This document shows positions 1-4,865 of a DNA stretch of 6,274 bases, in pieces. Below the pieces are notes generated by a model. The model made no database searches. It was not told where the DNA came from and saw only the letters and a list, made by a program, of their open reading frames with translations. The number at the start of each line of letters is the position of its first letter. Positions within the stretch are counted from its first letter, which is position 1. A program made the position numbers and the translations under genes. Source of the DNA: an uncultured Chloroflexota bacterium (GTDB taxonomy: Bacteria; Chloroflexota; Anaerolineae; Aggregatilineales; Phototrophicaceae); contig CALMDI010000079.1 in NCBI GenBank assembly GCA_937864975.1, positions 1 through 6,274 of the forward strand, written 5' to 3'.

Positions 1-1946
1 AGTACCTCCGCCATCACGGTGTCGATGCCGAGTTCAGCCGCGACCGCGCTGGCAACCGCCCGACTGTCGCCGGTCAGCATCGCGACCTCGATTCCCATTT
101 CATGAAGTCGGTCAATCGCGCGGCGGCTCTCCGGTCGAACCACGTCGGCAATCGCGAAGGCGGCGACGGGTTGATCGCCGTCGATCAGGTGAACGACCGT
201 TTGCCCCTTTTGCCCTGCGTCGTCGCCGAAGCGGGCAAGAGGATCGGGCAGGCGCGCGTTGAGCATTTCCAGCAGCCTCGGACCGCCGACGTACACCGGC
301 TTACCGTTATGCAGCGCGCGAATGCCGCGCCCTTTGATGGCTTCAAAGTCGGTGACGGTGGCGGTCGCGCCTTGCCGCTCCTGAGCGGCTTGCCGAATCC
401 CGGCGGCAATCGGATGCTCGGAGTCACCTTCCACCGCGGCGGCGAGCGCGAGCGCCTGCGCCTCCGTCCAGCCACCGACGGTCGCAACCGCGACCACGCC
501 AAAGCGCCCCTGTGTGAGCGTGCCGGTCTTGTCAAAAATCACGGTGTCGATGTCGCGCGCCGTTTCCAGGGCAAGCCGATTGCGAACCAGAATGCCGTTG
601 CGCGCGCCCAAGGACGTGCTGATCGCCACGACCAGCGGAATGGCAAGTCCCAGCGCGTGCGGGCACGCAATCACCAGCACCGTGACGACGCGCTCCAGCA
701 CGTCCAGCTCCAAGCCGGTCGCGAGGATCCAACCGACCGCCGTGAGCGCCGCGACCGCGAGCGCGATGTAAAAGAGCCAGCCCGCCGCCTTATCCGCGAG
801 AATTTGGGCGTTCGATTTGCTCTGCTGCGCCTGCTCGACCAGGCGCATGATCCCCGCCAGCGCCGTGTTTTCACCGGTTGCGGTAACGCGGACGCGCAGG
901 CTGCCATCGCCGTTGAGCGTTCCCGCGATCACCTTCTCGCCCGGCTCTTTGGTGACCGGCTGCGATTCGCCGGTAAGCATCGCTTCATTGACGCTGGAGC
1001 GCCCCTCAACCACCTCGCCATCCGCGGGGACGCTGGCGCCCGGGCGTACCAGCAGCACATCGTCCAGGCGTAACTGGGCGATGGCGATGGTCTCGGTCGT
1101 GTTGTCGGGCAGCAGTCGCTCCGCCGTATCCGGCATCAGCTTCGCCAGTTCCTTGAGCGCGCCCGACGCCTGGCGCACGCTCCGCATTTCCAGCCAGTGA
1201 CCGAGCAGCATCACGTCGATCAGCGTTGCCATCTCCCAGAAAAAGCCGCTTTCCGGGGCAACAAACACCGCCAGCAGGCTGTAGAGAAAGGATGCCGTGA
1301 TCGCCAGTGAAATCAGGATCATCATACCGGGCTTGCGGTTCTCAAGCTCCGGTACCGCCATCTGCAAGAAGGGCACGCCGCCATAGAGAAAGATAGCAAT
1401 CGCGAACACCGGCGCGATCAGCGTGGAACCGGGAAACGCCGGCATGGCAAAGCCAAACCAGTCCTGGATCATCGGGCTAAACAGGAGTACCGGAATCGTG
1501 AGGATGAGGCATACCCAGAAACGGCGGCGAAACAACGCTTCGTGCCCGGAGTGATCGACATGCCCCGCGCGGGCGCCGTGATCCCCGTGTTCGACCGCGC
1601 GCCCGTGTTCGGCGCGTTCCACTGCCCGATCCTGCGTCGCTTCACCGTGATGCTGACCGGCAGGCATGGACATCGGCTGCGCGCCGGGATGGGCGTGACG
1701 TTCGTGGGGCGTTGGCGGCATCGGCGCGTGCGGCTCCTGATGCCCGCCGTGGTCGTGTCCCGCGGCTTCCGGCGTCTCCTCGTCGGTATCGTCTTTCGGT
1801 TCTGGATGCCCGTAGTAGTGGGGGTCGTCGTCGAATTTGTCGACGCACTCCTGCGAGCAGAAGTAGAGGGTCTGCCCGCCATGCTCGCGCGCTGCCACCG
1901 CGTCGTTCGGATCGATTTTCATGCCACACACCGGATCGCGCACCAT
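1..1946 (-). CDS. copB: CopB-like copper P1B-type ATPase with N-terminal YHS domain and His-rich region (3' end outside window)
   Basis: This is an inner-membrane P-type ATPase expected to export Cu+/Cu2+ or Ag+ from the cytoplasm. Residue numbers count from the ATG at 1946. The protein opens with a YHS domain (DPVCGM at 4-9, FCSQEC at 29-34; Cys7, Cys30, Cys34). An acidic and His-rich stretch follows (about 40-135, fifteen His between 64 and 135). Then come the first membrane helices, the actuator motif TGES (325-328), the ion-path motif CPH (428-430), the phosphorylation loop DKTGT (Asp472), the nucleotide-binding SEHP (His511) and MLTGDS. The window ends before the C-terminal GDGxNDxP loop. 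CPH in place of CPC, together with a His-rich N-terminus, is the hallmark of the CopB class (P1B-3). The start at 1946 is preferred because AAGGGGG (1955-1961) lies 8 nt upstream; the ATG at 1952 is only 2 nt from it. It is divergent from the response regulator, with a shared-type operator at 2033-2044. Metal specificity is inferred. Confidence 0.93.
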   Translation of the reverse strand, partial: MVRDPVCGMKIDPNDAVAAREHGGQTLYFCSQECVDKFDDDPHYYGHPEPKDDTDEETPEAAGHDHGGHQEPHAPMPPTPHERHAHPGAQPMSMPAGQHHGEATQDRAVERAEHGRAVEHGDHGARAGHVDHSGHEALFRRRFWVCLILTIPVLLFSPMIQDWFGFAMPAFPGSTLIAPVFAIAIFLYGGVPFLQMAVPELENRKPGMMILISLAITASFLYSLLAVFVAPESGFFWEMATLIDVMLLGHWLEMRSVRQASGALKELAKLMPDTAERLLPDNTTETIAIAQLRLDDVLLVRPGASVPADGEVVEGRSSVNEAMLTGESQPVTKEPGEKVIAGTLNGDGSLRVRVTATGENTALAGIMRLVEQAQQSKSNAQILADKAAGWLFYIALAVAALTAVGWILATGLELDVLERVVTVLVIACPHALGLAIPLVVAISTSLGARNGILVRNRLALETARDIDTVIFDKTGTLTQGRFGVVAVATVGGWTEAQALALAAAVEGDSEHPIAAGIRQAAQERQGATATVTDFEAIKGRGIRALHNGKPVYVGGPRLLEMLNARLPDPLARFGDDAGQKGQTVVHLIDGDQPVAAFAIADVVRPESRRAIDRLHEMGIEVAMLTGDSRAVASAVAAELGIDTVMAEV

Positions 1947-1954
1947 CGTCATAT

Positions 1955-1961
1955 CCCCCTT
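1955..1961 (-). promoter_or_regulatory. Ribosome binding site of the CopB-like pump
   Basis: Read on the minus strand the sequence is AAGGGGG. It lies 8 nt before the ATG at 1946 but only 2 nt before the ATG at 1952. This decides the start in favour of 1946, giving a protein that begins MVRDPVCGM. Confidence 0.6.
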
Positions 1962-2001
1962 GCCCCAACGCGGCGGCAAAAACGTCACTCCCTGTAGGTT
2001 G

Positions 2002-2031
2002 ATAGTCGCAGAAAACAGGGGGTCGGAGCAA
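2002..2031 (-). promoter_or_regulatory. Candidate promoter of the CopB-like pump
   Basis: On the minus strand a possible -35 TTGCTC (2031-2026) and a weak -10 GACTAT (2007-2002) are 18 bp apart. Initiation would fall near 1995, leaving a leader of about 50 nt. The -10 matches the consensus at only three positions. The main support is that it stands at the same distance (31.5 bp) from the palindrome at 2033-2044 as the better -10 boxes of the other three units stand from theirs. TATCAA at 2004-1999 is an alternative -10. Confidence 0.35.
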
Positions 2032-2032
2032 C

Positions 2033-2044
2033 CGCCATATGGCG
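2033..2044. promoter_or_regulatory. Candidate operator site 1, perfect 12-bp palindrome
   Basis: CGCCATATGGCG is a perfect palindrome in the divergent intergenic region. Its centre (2038.5) would be near -43 or -44 for the minus-strand pump promoter. It is the most symmetrical of four related sites (also 2077-2088, 3867-3878 and 4795-4806). I do not recognise it as a CopY, CueR, CsoR or CusR box. The assignment as an activator site rests on recurrence and position. Confidence 0.6.
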
Positions 2045-2076
2045 TATGTCGCGGTTTACGTTGAGCCGTGGAAGCA

Positions 2077-2088
2077 CGCCATTTGGCG
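2077..2088. promoter_or_regulatory. Candidate operator site 2, upstream of the response regulator
   Basis: CGCCATTTGGCG differs from site 1 at one base. Its centre (2082.5) is 44 bp from the centre of site 1, about four helical turns. It lies 31.5 bp before the first base of the -10 box TATACT, that is near -43 for the regulator-kinase promoter. This would allow autoregulation. Confidence 0.6.
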
Positions 2089-2113
2089 CTATCTTGCCTG
2101 GCGTCTCGCCGCC

Positions 2114-2119
2114 TATACT
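2114..2119 (+). promoter_or_regulatory. -10 box of the regulator-kinase operon
   Basis: TATACT matches the sigma-70 -10 consensus at five of six positions. No good -35 stands 16-18 bp upstream (ATCTTG at 2091-2096), which fits activator dependence on site 2. The predicted start is near 2126. That would put the AGGGG at 2126-2130 at the very 5' end of the RNA, and it favours translation from the ATG at 2152. Confidence 0.6.
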
Positions 2120-2151
2120 TACGACAGGGGTAAACTGTGAAAGGCGTTGCG

Positions 2152-2778
2152 ATGCTTCGCGTGCTGTTAGCAGACGATCATAACCTGGTGCGTCAGGGGA
2201 CAAAACTCTTTCTGGAAGGGAAGGGGATCGACGTGGTGGGGGAAGCCACCAATGGGCGCGAAGCGGTCGAGCTGGCGCGCGCGCTTGCGCCCGACGTGGT
2301 GATTATGGATATTCATATGCCTGAGCTTACGGGCATCGAGGCAACGCGGCGAATTCGCCATGAACGCGATGACATTCACGTGCTCGTGCTCACGGCGTAT
2401 GACGAGGCTTCGTATATTCATGCGCTGCTGGATGCCGGCGCGGACGGGTTCATCTTAAAAACCGCGCACTTAAACGAGCTGTATAAAGCGCTGCAAGATG
2501 TATCGGTCGGACGCCGCGCCTTCGGGCAGGACGCCATGGACAAAGCCAGGCAGTTTGCCGAGCAGTCTGATCTGGTGGAGCCGCTAACCGAACGCGAGCG
2601 GGAGGTGCTCCTGCAAGCGGCGCGCGGGCTTACCAACAAGGAAATCGGGCGCGCGCTGTATGTCTCGGATCGAACGGTGCAGGGGCATTTGCAAAACGTC
2701 TATCAAAAATTCGGTGTGACGACCCGGACCGAAGCCGTGACGAAGGCGCTTCAGCTTGGGTTGATAACGTTGGAGTAG
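2152..2778 (+). CDS. NarL/FixJ-family response regulator (REC + LuxR-type HTH)
   Basis: This is a cytoplasmic DNA-binding response regulator of 208 aa, the normal length for the family. The receiver domain (about 1-120) has the acidic pair Asp8-Asp9, the phospho-acceptor Asp53 (in VIMDIHMP), Thr81 and Lys103. The LuxR-type helix-turn-helix occupies about 145-205, with the typical LTEREREVL start, the GLTNKEIG turn and the recognition helix SDRTVQGHLQNVYQK. All catalytic and binding signatures are intact. I chose the ATG at 2152, which begins MLRVLLADDH and has AAAGG (2140-2144) 7 nt upstream. A GTG at 2137 preceded by AGGGG would add five residues and is the alternative. The stop codon is 8 nt before the kinase start, so the two are co-transcribed and it is the obvious partner of that kinase. 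Because palindromes occur at all four promoters here, it is the leading candidate for their activator; this is inference. Confidence 0.95.
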   Translation: MLRVLLADDHNLVRQGTKLFLEGKGIDVVGEATNGREAVELARALAPDVVIMDIHMPELTGIEATRRIRHERDDIHVLVLTAYDEASYIHALLDAGADGFILKTAHLNELYKALQDVSVGRRAFGQDAMDKARQFAEQSDLVEPLTEREREVLLQAARGLTNKEIGRALYVSDRTVQGHLQNVYQKFGVTTRTEAVTKALQLGLITLE

Positions 2779-2786
2779 GAAGCGCT

Positions 2787-3839
2787 ATGATTCGCCTTTT
2801 AAGTATTCTCGTTCTGGCGGTCACCAACGTCTGGTTTTACGCACGGGTGATGCGCCCGCTTCAGCGCCTGTCGCGGCAAGCCAGGCAATTATCCGCCGGC
2901 GATCTTACGGCGCTTGAGCGCAGTTGCAGCGGCGTTGAGGCGCTCGACACGCTACGCAGCGCGATGAACGCGATGGTCGGGCACCTGCGGAGGGCGCAGG
3001 CGCAGGAGCGCACTTACATCGCGGCGCTCACCAACGGTCAGGAAGCCGAGCGCAGCCGCATTGCCCGTGAATTGCACGACGATACGGTGCAGTCCCTGAT
3101 TGCGATAGCGCAGTCGCTCGAGATCATTCAAAGCCAGCTCGGCGAGGAGACGGCAGTTCAGCCGCTGCTCGCGGCGGCGCGCGACCAGGCGGTCGAGACC
3201 GCGCTTAACCTGCGTCGGCTGATCGCCAATCTGCGTCCACCGGTGCTGGCAGATTTGGGGCTGGTTCCGGCGCTGCGAATGCTTGCCGAAAGCACCGCCG
3301 ACGCCGAGGTGTCGGTGCAGGTGCACGGTCCGGTTCGCCGCCTGAATGAAACGGTCGAGCTGGCGCTGTTTCGCGGCGCTCAGGAAGCGATTCAAAACGC
3401 CCGACGGCACGGGCAAGCGACCCAGATCGGCGTGCAGGTGACGTTCACGCCCGATGAGACGCGGCTTGTGGTGCGCGACAACGGCGCCGGCTTTGAGGTG
3501 CCTGCCGAGTTTGAAACGCTGCCGGCGCAGGGTCATTATGGACTCGTCGGGATGCGCGAGCGGATTGAGCATCTTGACGGTACGATGGAGGTCGTCAGCC
3601 GGATTGGGAGCGGCACCCGACTCGTGCTTTCGGTGCCGGCGCGTCAGCACGAGCAGCCGGACGGCGTGGTGCGCGATCCGGTGTGCAGCGCCGTGCTGGT
3701 GCCGGACGAGGCGTATGCGAGCATTGACTATCAGGGGCAACGTTACTACGTATGCTGCCCGGTCTGCGAGGGCGCGTTTCGCGCCGATCCCGAGCTTTAT
3801 CTCACCAGAGTCGATCCAGAGCGCGCCGCGGGGGACTGA
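2787..3839 (+). CDS. HisKA_3-type sensor histidine kinase with C-terminal YHS-like metal-binding domain
   Basis: The product is a 350-aa membrane-anchored kinase. Residues about 1-21 form a single hydrophobic segment. A HAMP-like linker follows directly (about 22-75), so no periplasmic sensor loop exists. The dimerisation/phospho-acceptor region has ELHDD with His97 in the HisKA_3 context, then LRPPVL. The ATPase domain has the N box (Asn204 in EAIQNARRHG), the G1 box DNGAGF (231-236) and the G2 box GLVGM (252-256). The unusual part is the tail (about 294-340). It resembles a YHS domain: VRDPVC with Cys300, then a central Tyr/Gly stretch, then YYVCCPVC with Cys323, Cys324 and Cys327, then a PELYL ending. 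The usual Gly-Met after DPVC is Ser-Ala. The same fold begins the neighbouring pump. Inference: the tail senses cytoplasmic copper or a related metal and signals to the regulator encoded 8 nt upstream. The start ATG follows a modest GGAAG. Confidence 0.93.
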   Translation: MIRLLSILVLAVTNVWFYARVMRPLQRLSRQARQLSAGDLTALERSCSGVEALDTLRSAMNAMVGHLRRAQAQERTYIAALTNGQEAERSRIARELHDDTVQSLIAIAQSLEIIQSQLGEETAVQPLLAAARDQAVETALNLRRLIANLRPPVLADLGLVPALRMLAESTADAEVSVQVHGPVRRLNETVELALFRGAQEAIQNARRHGQATQIGVQVTFTPDETRLVVRDNGAGFEVPAEFETLPAQGHYGLVGMRERIEHLDGTMEVVSRIGSGTRLVLSVPARQHEQPDGVVRDPVCSAVLVPDEAYASIDYQGQRYYVCCPVCEGAFRADPELYLTRVDPERAAGD

Positions 3840-3863
3840 GTTCAGGCGTCGAGCGTCGTGTAA

Positions 3864-3882
3864 ACGAGCCATTTGGCGGGTT
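3864..3882. repeat. Copy A of a 19-bp near-identical inverted repeat flanking the DUF305 gene
   Basis: The minus-strand reading AACCCGCCAAATGGCTCGT matches the plus strand at 4791-4809 at 18 of 19 positions. The two copies are therefore in inverted orientation about 930 bp apart, and the DUF305 gene sits between them. The core of each is the palindromic operator; the match extends beyond that core by several bases on both sides. Confidence 0.75.
3867..3878. promoter_or_regulatory. Candidate operator site 3, upstream of the DUF305 gene
   Basis: AGCCATTTGGCG matches site 2 (CGCCATTTGGCG) at 11 of 12 positions. Its centre (3872.5) lies 30.5 bp before the first base of the -10 box TAAGAT at 3903, so at about -42. 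Confidence 0.6.
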
Positions 3883-3902
3883 CCGAGACACGAACAGCGC
3901 AG

Positions 3903-3908
3903 TAAGAT
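3903..3908 (+). promoter_or_regulatory. -10 box of the DUF305 gene
   Basis: TAAGAT matches the sigma-70 consensus at five of six positions. No recognisable -35 is present (TTCCGA at 3881-3886 is the nearest). Operator site 3 stands 30.5 bp upstream. Initiation near 3915 would give a leader of about 68 nt. Confidence 0.5.
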
Positions 3909-3911
3909 TTT

Positions 3912-3925
3912 CTGCAAGGTTGCAG
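3912..3925. repeat. Small perfect inverted repeat at the predicted transcription start of the DUF305 gene
   Basis: CTGCAA, two bases, then TTGCAG form a 14-bp inverted repeat just downstream of the -10 box. AAGAT (3904-3908) and ATCTT (3933-3937) flank it as an imperfect outer arm. It could be a second regulator's operator or a 5' leader structure. No function can be assigned. Confidence 0.4.
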
Positions 3926-3972
3926 GATTTGGATCTTGCCTCGCTTGTACGTGATGTTGGCTCAGGTTCACT

Positions 3973-3977
3973 GGAGG
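3973..3977 (+). promoter_or_regulatory. Ribosome binding site fixing the DUF305 start
   Basis: GGAGG stands 5 nt before the ATG at 3983. It selects this start over an in-frame ATG at 3752, which lies inside the kinase gene and would put 77 unrelated residues before the signal peptide. Confidence 0.75.
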
Positions 3978-3982
3978 TATGC

Positions 3983-4567
3983 ATGACACGCTCTCTTGCC
4001 CTTATATTACTGGCGGTGGTCGCGCTTGGCGCGGTCTCGCAAGCCGTCGTTGCCGAGGCTCCCATCGAGGGACGCACCGGACGCGCGGAAGTCCGCTTTA
4101 TGGAAGGCATGATCGATCACCATCAGATGGCGCTGGATATGGCACAGGAATGCCTGTCGAAAGCAAGTTCCGAGGCGGTGCTGGAGTTATGTCAGAACAT
4201 CATCGACGCGCAAACAGCGGAAATTGAGACACTTCAGGGGTGGCTCCTCGCCTGGTACAACGTCGAGTACACACCTGTCTCGATGATGGAGGCGATGGAA
4301 GCGATGGACGAGATGCCAATGGGAGACGGTCCCGTGACCGACCCCGCCGGGATGATGGGCATGATGGCAGGTCTGCACCGGCTGGAAGGGGAGGCGTATG
4401 AAACGGCGTTTCTGGAAGCCATGGTTGACCACCACTGCGCCGCTATCGACATGGCGACTCGCATCCTCGAACGCGCCGAGCACGCAGACCTGATCGAGAT
4501 GGCGAACACCATCATCGAGGATCAGACGGCGGAAATTGAGTATATCGAGACGCTCCTCGCCAGTTAA
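3983..4567 (+). CDS. Secreted double-DUF305 copper-binding protein with Met-rich linker
   Basis: The product is a 194-aa exported protein. Residues 1-24 form a signal peptide (MTR, then a hydrophobic core, likely cleavage after AVVA). There is no lipobox cysteine. Two homologous DUF305 halves follow. The first (about 36-89) has FMEGMIDHHQMALDMA and QTAEIETL; the second (about 142-194) has FLEAMVDHHCAAIDMA and QTAEIEYI. The linker (about 100-130) is rich in Met (MMEAMEAMDEMPMG, MMGMMAG), typical of soft-metal coordination. In the second half the usual HHQMA-type motif reads HHCAA, adding Cys152 beside the His pair. DUF305 proteins often sit in copper-resistance loci; a direct role in periplasmic or surface copper binding is inferred from context and composition. 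It lies 143 nt after the kinase with its own operator-like site and -10, and a likely terminator follows, so it is probably a separate transcription unit. Confidence 0.9.
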   Translation: MTRSLALILLAVVALGAVSQAVVAEAPIEGRTGRAEVRFMEGMIDHHQMALDMAQECLSKASSEAVLELCQNIIDAQTAEIETLQGWLLAWYNVEYTPVSMMEAMEAMDEMPMGDGPVTDPAGMMGMMAGLHRLEGEAYETAFLEAMVDHHCAAIDMATRILERAEHADLIEMANTIIEDQTAEIEYIETLLAS

Positions 4568-4688
4568 TCTCGACGTGGTCATCGGTCGTTAGCACTGTCC
4601 CCCGATGCTGGCGCTGCGTGAACCATGTGCAGACGCCAGTCTCAGGGAAGGTGGTTGCAAAATCGATCTGCGGACCACCCGCCGACAG

Positions 4689-4739
4689 AGACGCTGCCAC
4701 ACCGCCAGCCACAGGGGCCACGGGGAGGCAGCGTCTTTT
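4689..4739 (+). terminator. Probable intrinsic terminator after the DUF305 gene
   Basis: AGACGCTGCC (4689-4698) and GGCAGCGTCT (4727-4736) form a perfect 10-bp stem that ends in a run of four T (4736-4739). The 28-nt loop is long and GC-rich and the T run is short, so efficiency is uncertain. It lies about 120 nt after the DUF305 stop. I see no gene in 4568-4688; short reading frames there show no recognisable protein. Confidence 0.55.
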
Positions 4740-4783
4740 GCATGGGTATGGATGACGTCGAGACTCCCCGCGTCGTCTGCCGC

Positions 4784-4797
4784 GCGGGCAAACCCGC
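4784..4797. repeat. GC-rich hairpin abutting operator site 4
   Basis: GCGGG, CAAA, CCCGC form a perfect 5-bp stem with a 4-nt loop. Its right arm overlaps the first bases of site 4 (4795-4806). It may be incidental, since no T run follows. Confidence 0.35.
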
Positions 4798-4809
4798 TAA
4801 ATGGCTCGT
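4791..4809. repeat. Copy B of the 19-bp near-identical inverted repeat
   Basis: AACCCGCTAAATGGCTCGT matches the minus strand of 3864-3882 at 18 of 19 positions. It lies just upstream of the copA -10 box. Confidence 0.75.
4795..4806. promoter_or_regulatory. Candidate operator site 4, upstream of copA
   Basis: CGCTAAATGGCT matches the reverse complement of site 2 (CGCCAAATGGCG) at 10 of 12 positions. The centre (4800.5) is 30.5 bp before the -10 box TATGCT at 4831, at about -42, the same geometry as at the other promoters. Confidence 0.55.
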
Positions 4810-4836
4810 GAAAGCGGCTGTGGAAGCGAGTATGCT
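4808..4836 (+). promoter_or_regulatory. Promoter of copA
   Basis: GTGAAA (4808-4813, four of six to the -35 consensus) and TATGCT (4831-4836) are separated by 17 bp. Initiation near 4843 gives a leader of about 22 nt before the GTG start. A 19-20 bp spacer, as in CueR-controlled copA promoters, is not seen. Confidence 0.5.
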
Positions 4837-4854
4837 AGAGTGAGGGGATCATAC

Positions 4855-4859
4855 AGGAG
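4855..4859 (+). promoter_or_regulatory. Ribosome binding site supporting the GTG start of copA
   Basis: AGGAG lies 6 nt before the GTG at 4866. No in-frame ATG exists upstream of the first metal-binding motif, so GTG is the only start that keeps the first HMA domain whole. Confidence 0.75.
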
Positions 4860-4865
4860 ATCAGC

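Noticed and set aside
102..1073. Long plus-strand open frame of 323 codons
   Set aside because: It lies antisense to the CopB-like ATPase, which has every expected catalytic motif in the opposite strand. The translation is Arg-rich and resembles no family; it is a GC-rich shadow frame.
3840..3902. Terminator after the kinase gene
   Set aside because: I found no GC-rich stem followed by a T run, so some readthrough from the regulator-kinase operon into the DUF305 gene is possible.
3752..3982. N-terminal extension of the DUF305 frame back to an ATG inside the kinase gene
   Set aside because: The ATG at 3983 has GGAGG 5 nt upstream and starts a clear signal peptide. The extension would overlap the kinase and bury that signal.
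2952..3989. Minus-strand open frame of 345 codons
   Set aside because: It is antisense to the histidine kinase, whose H, N, G1 and G2 boxes are intact. The translation shows no recognisable domain.
4808..4836. CueR/MerR-type copA promoter
   Set aside because: The -35 to -10 spacing is 17 bp rather than 19-20 bp, and no MerR-type dyad lies in the spacer.
4605..4843. Two overlapping short plus-strand frames between the DUF305 gene and copA
   Set aside because: They run through the probable terminator and the copA promoter, lack a convincing ribosome binding site, and encode nothing recognisable.
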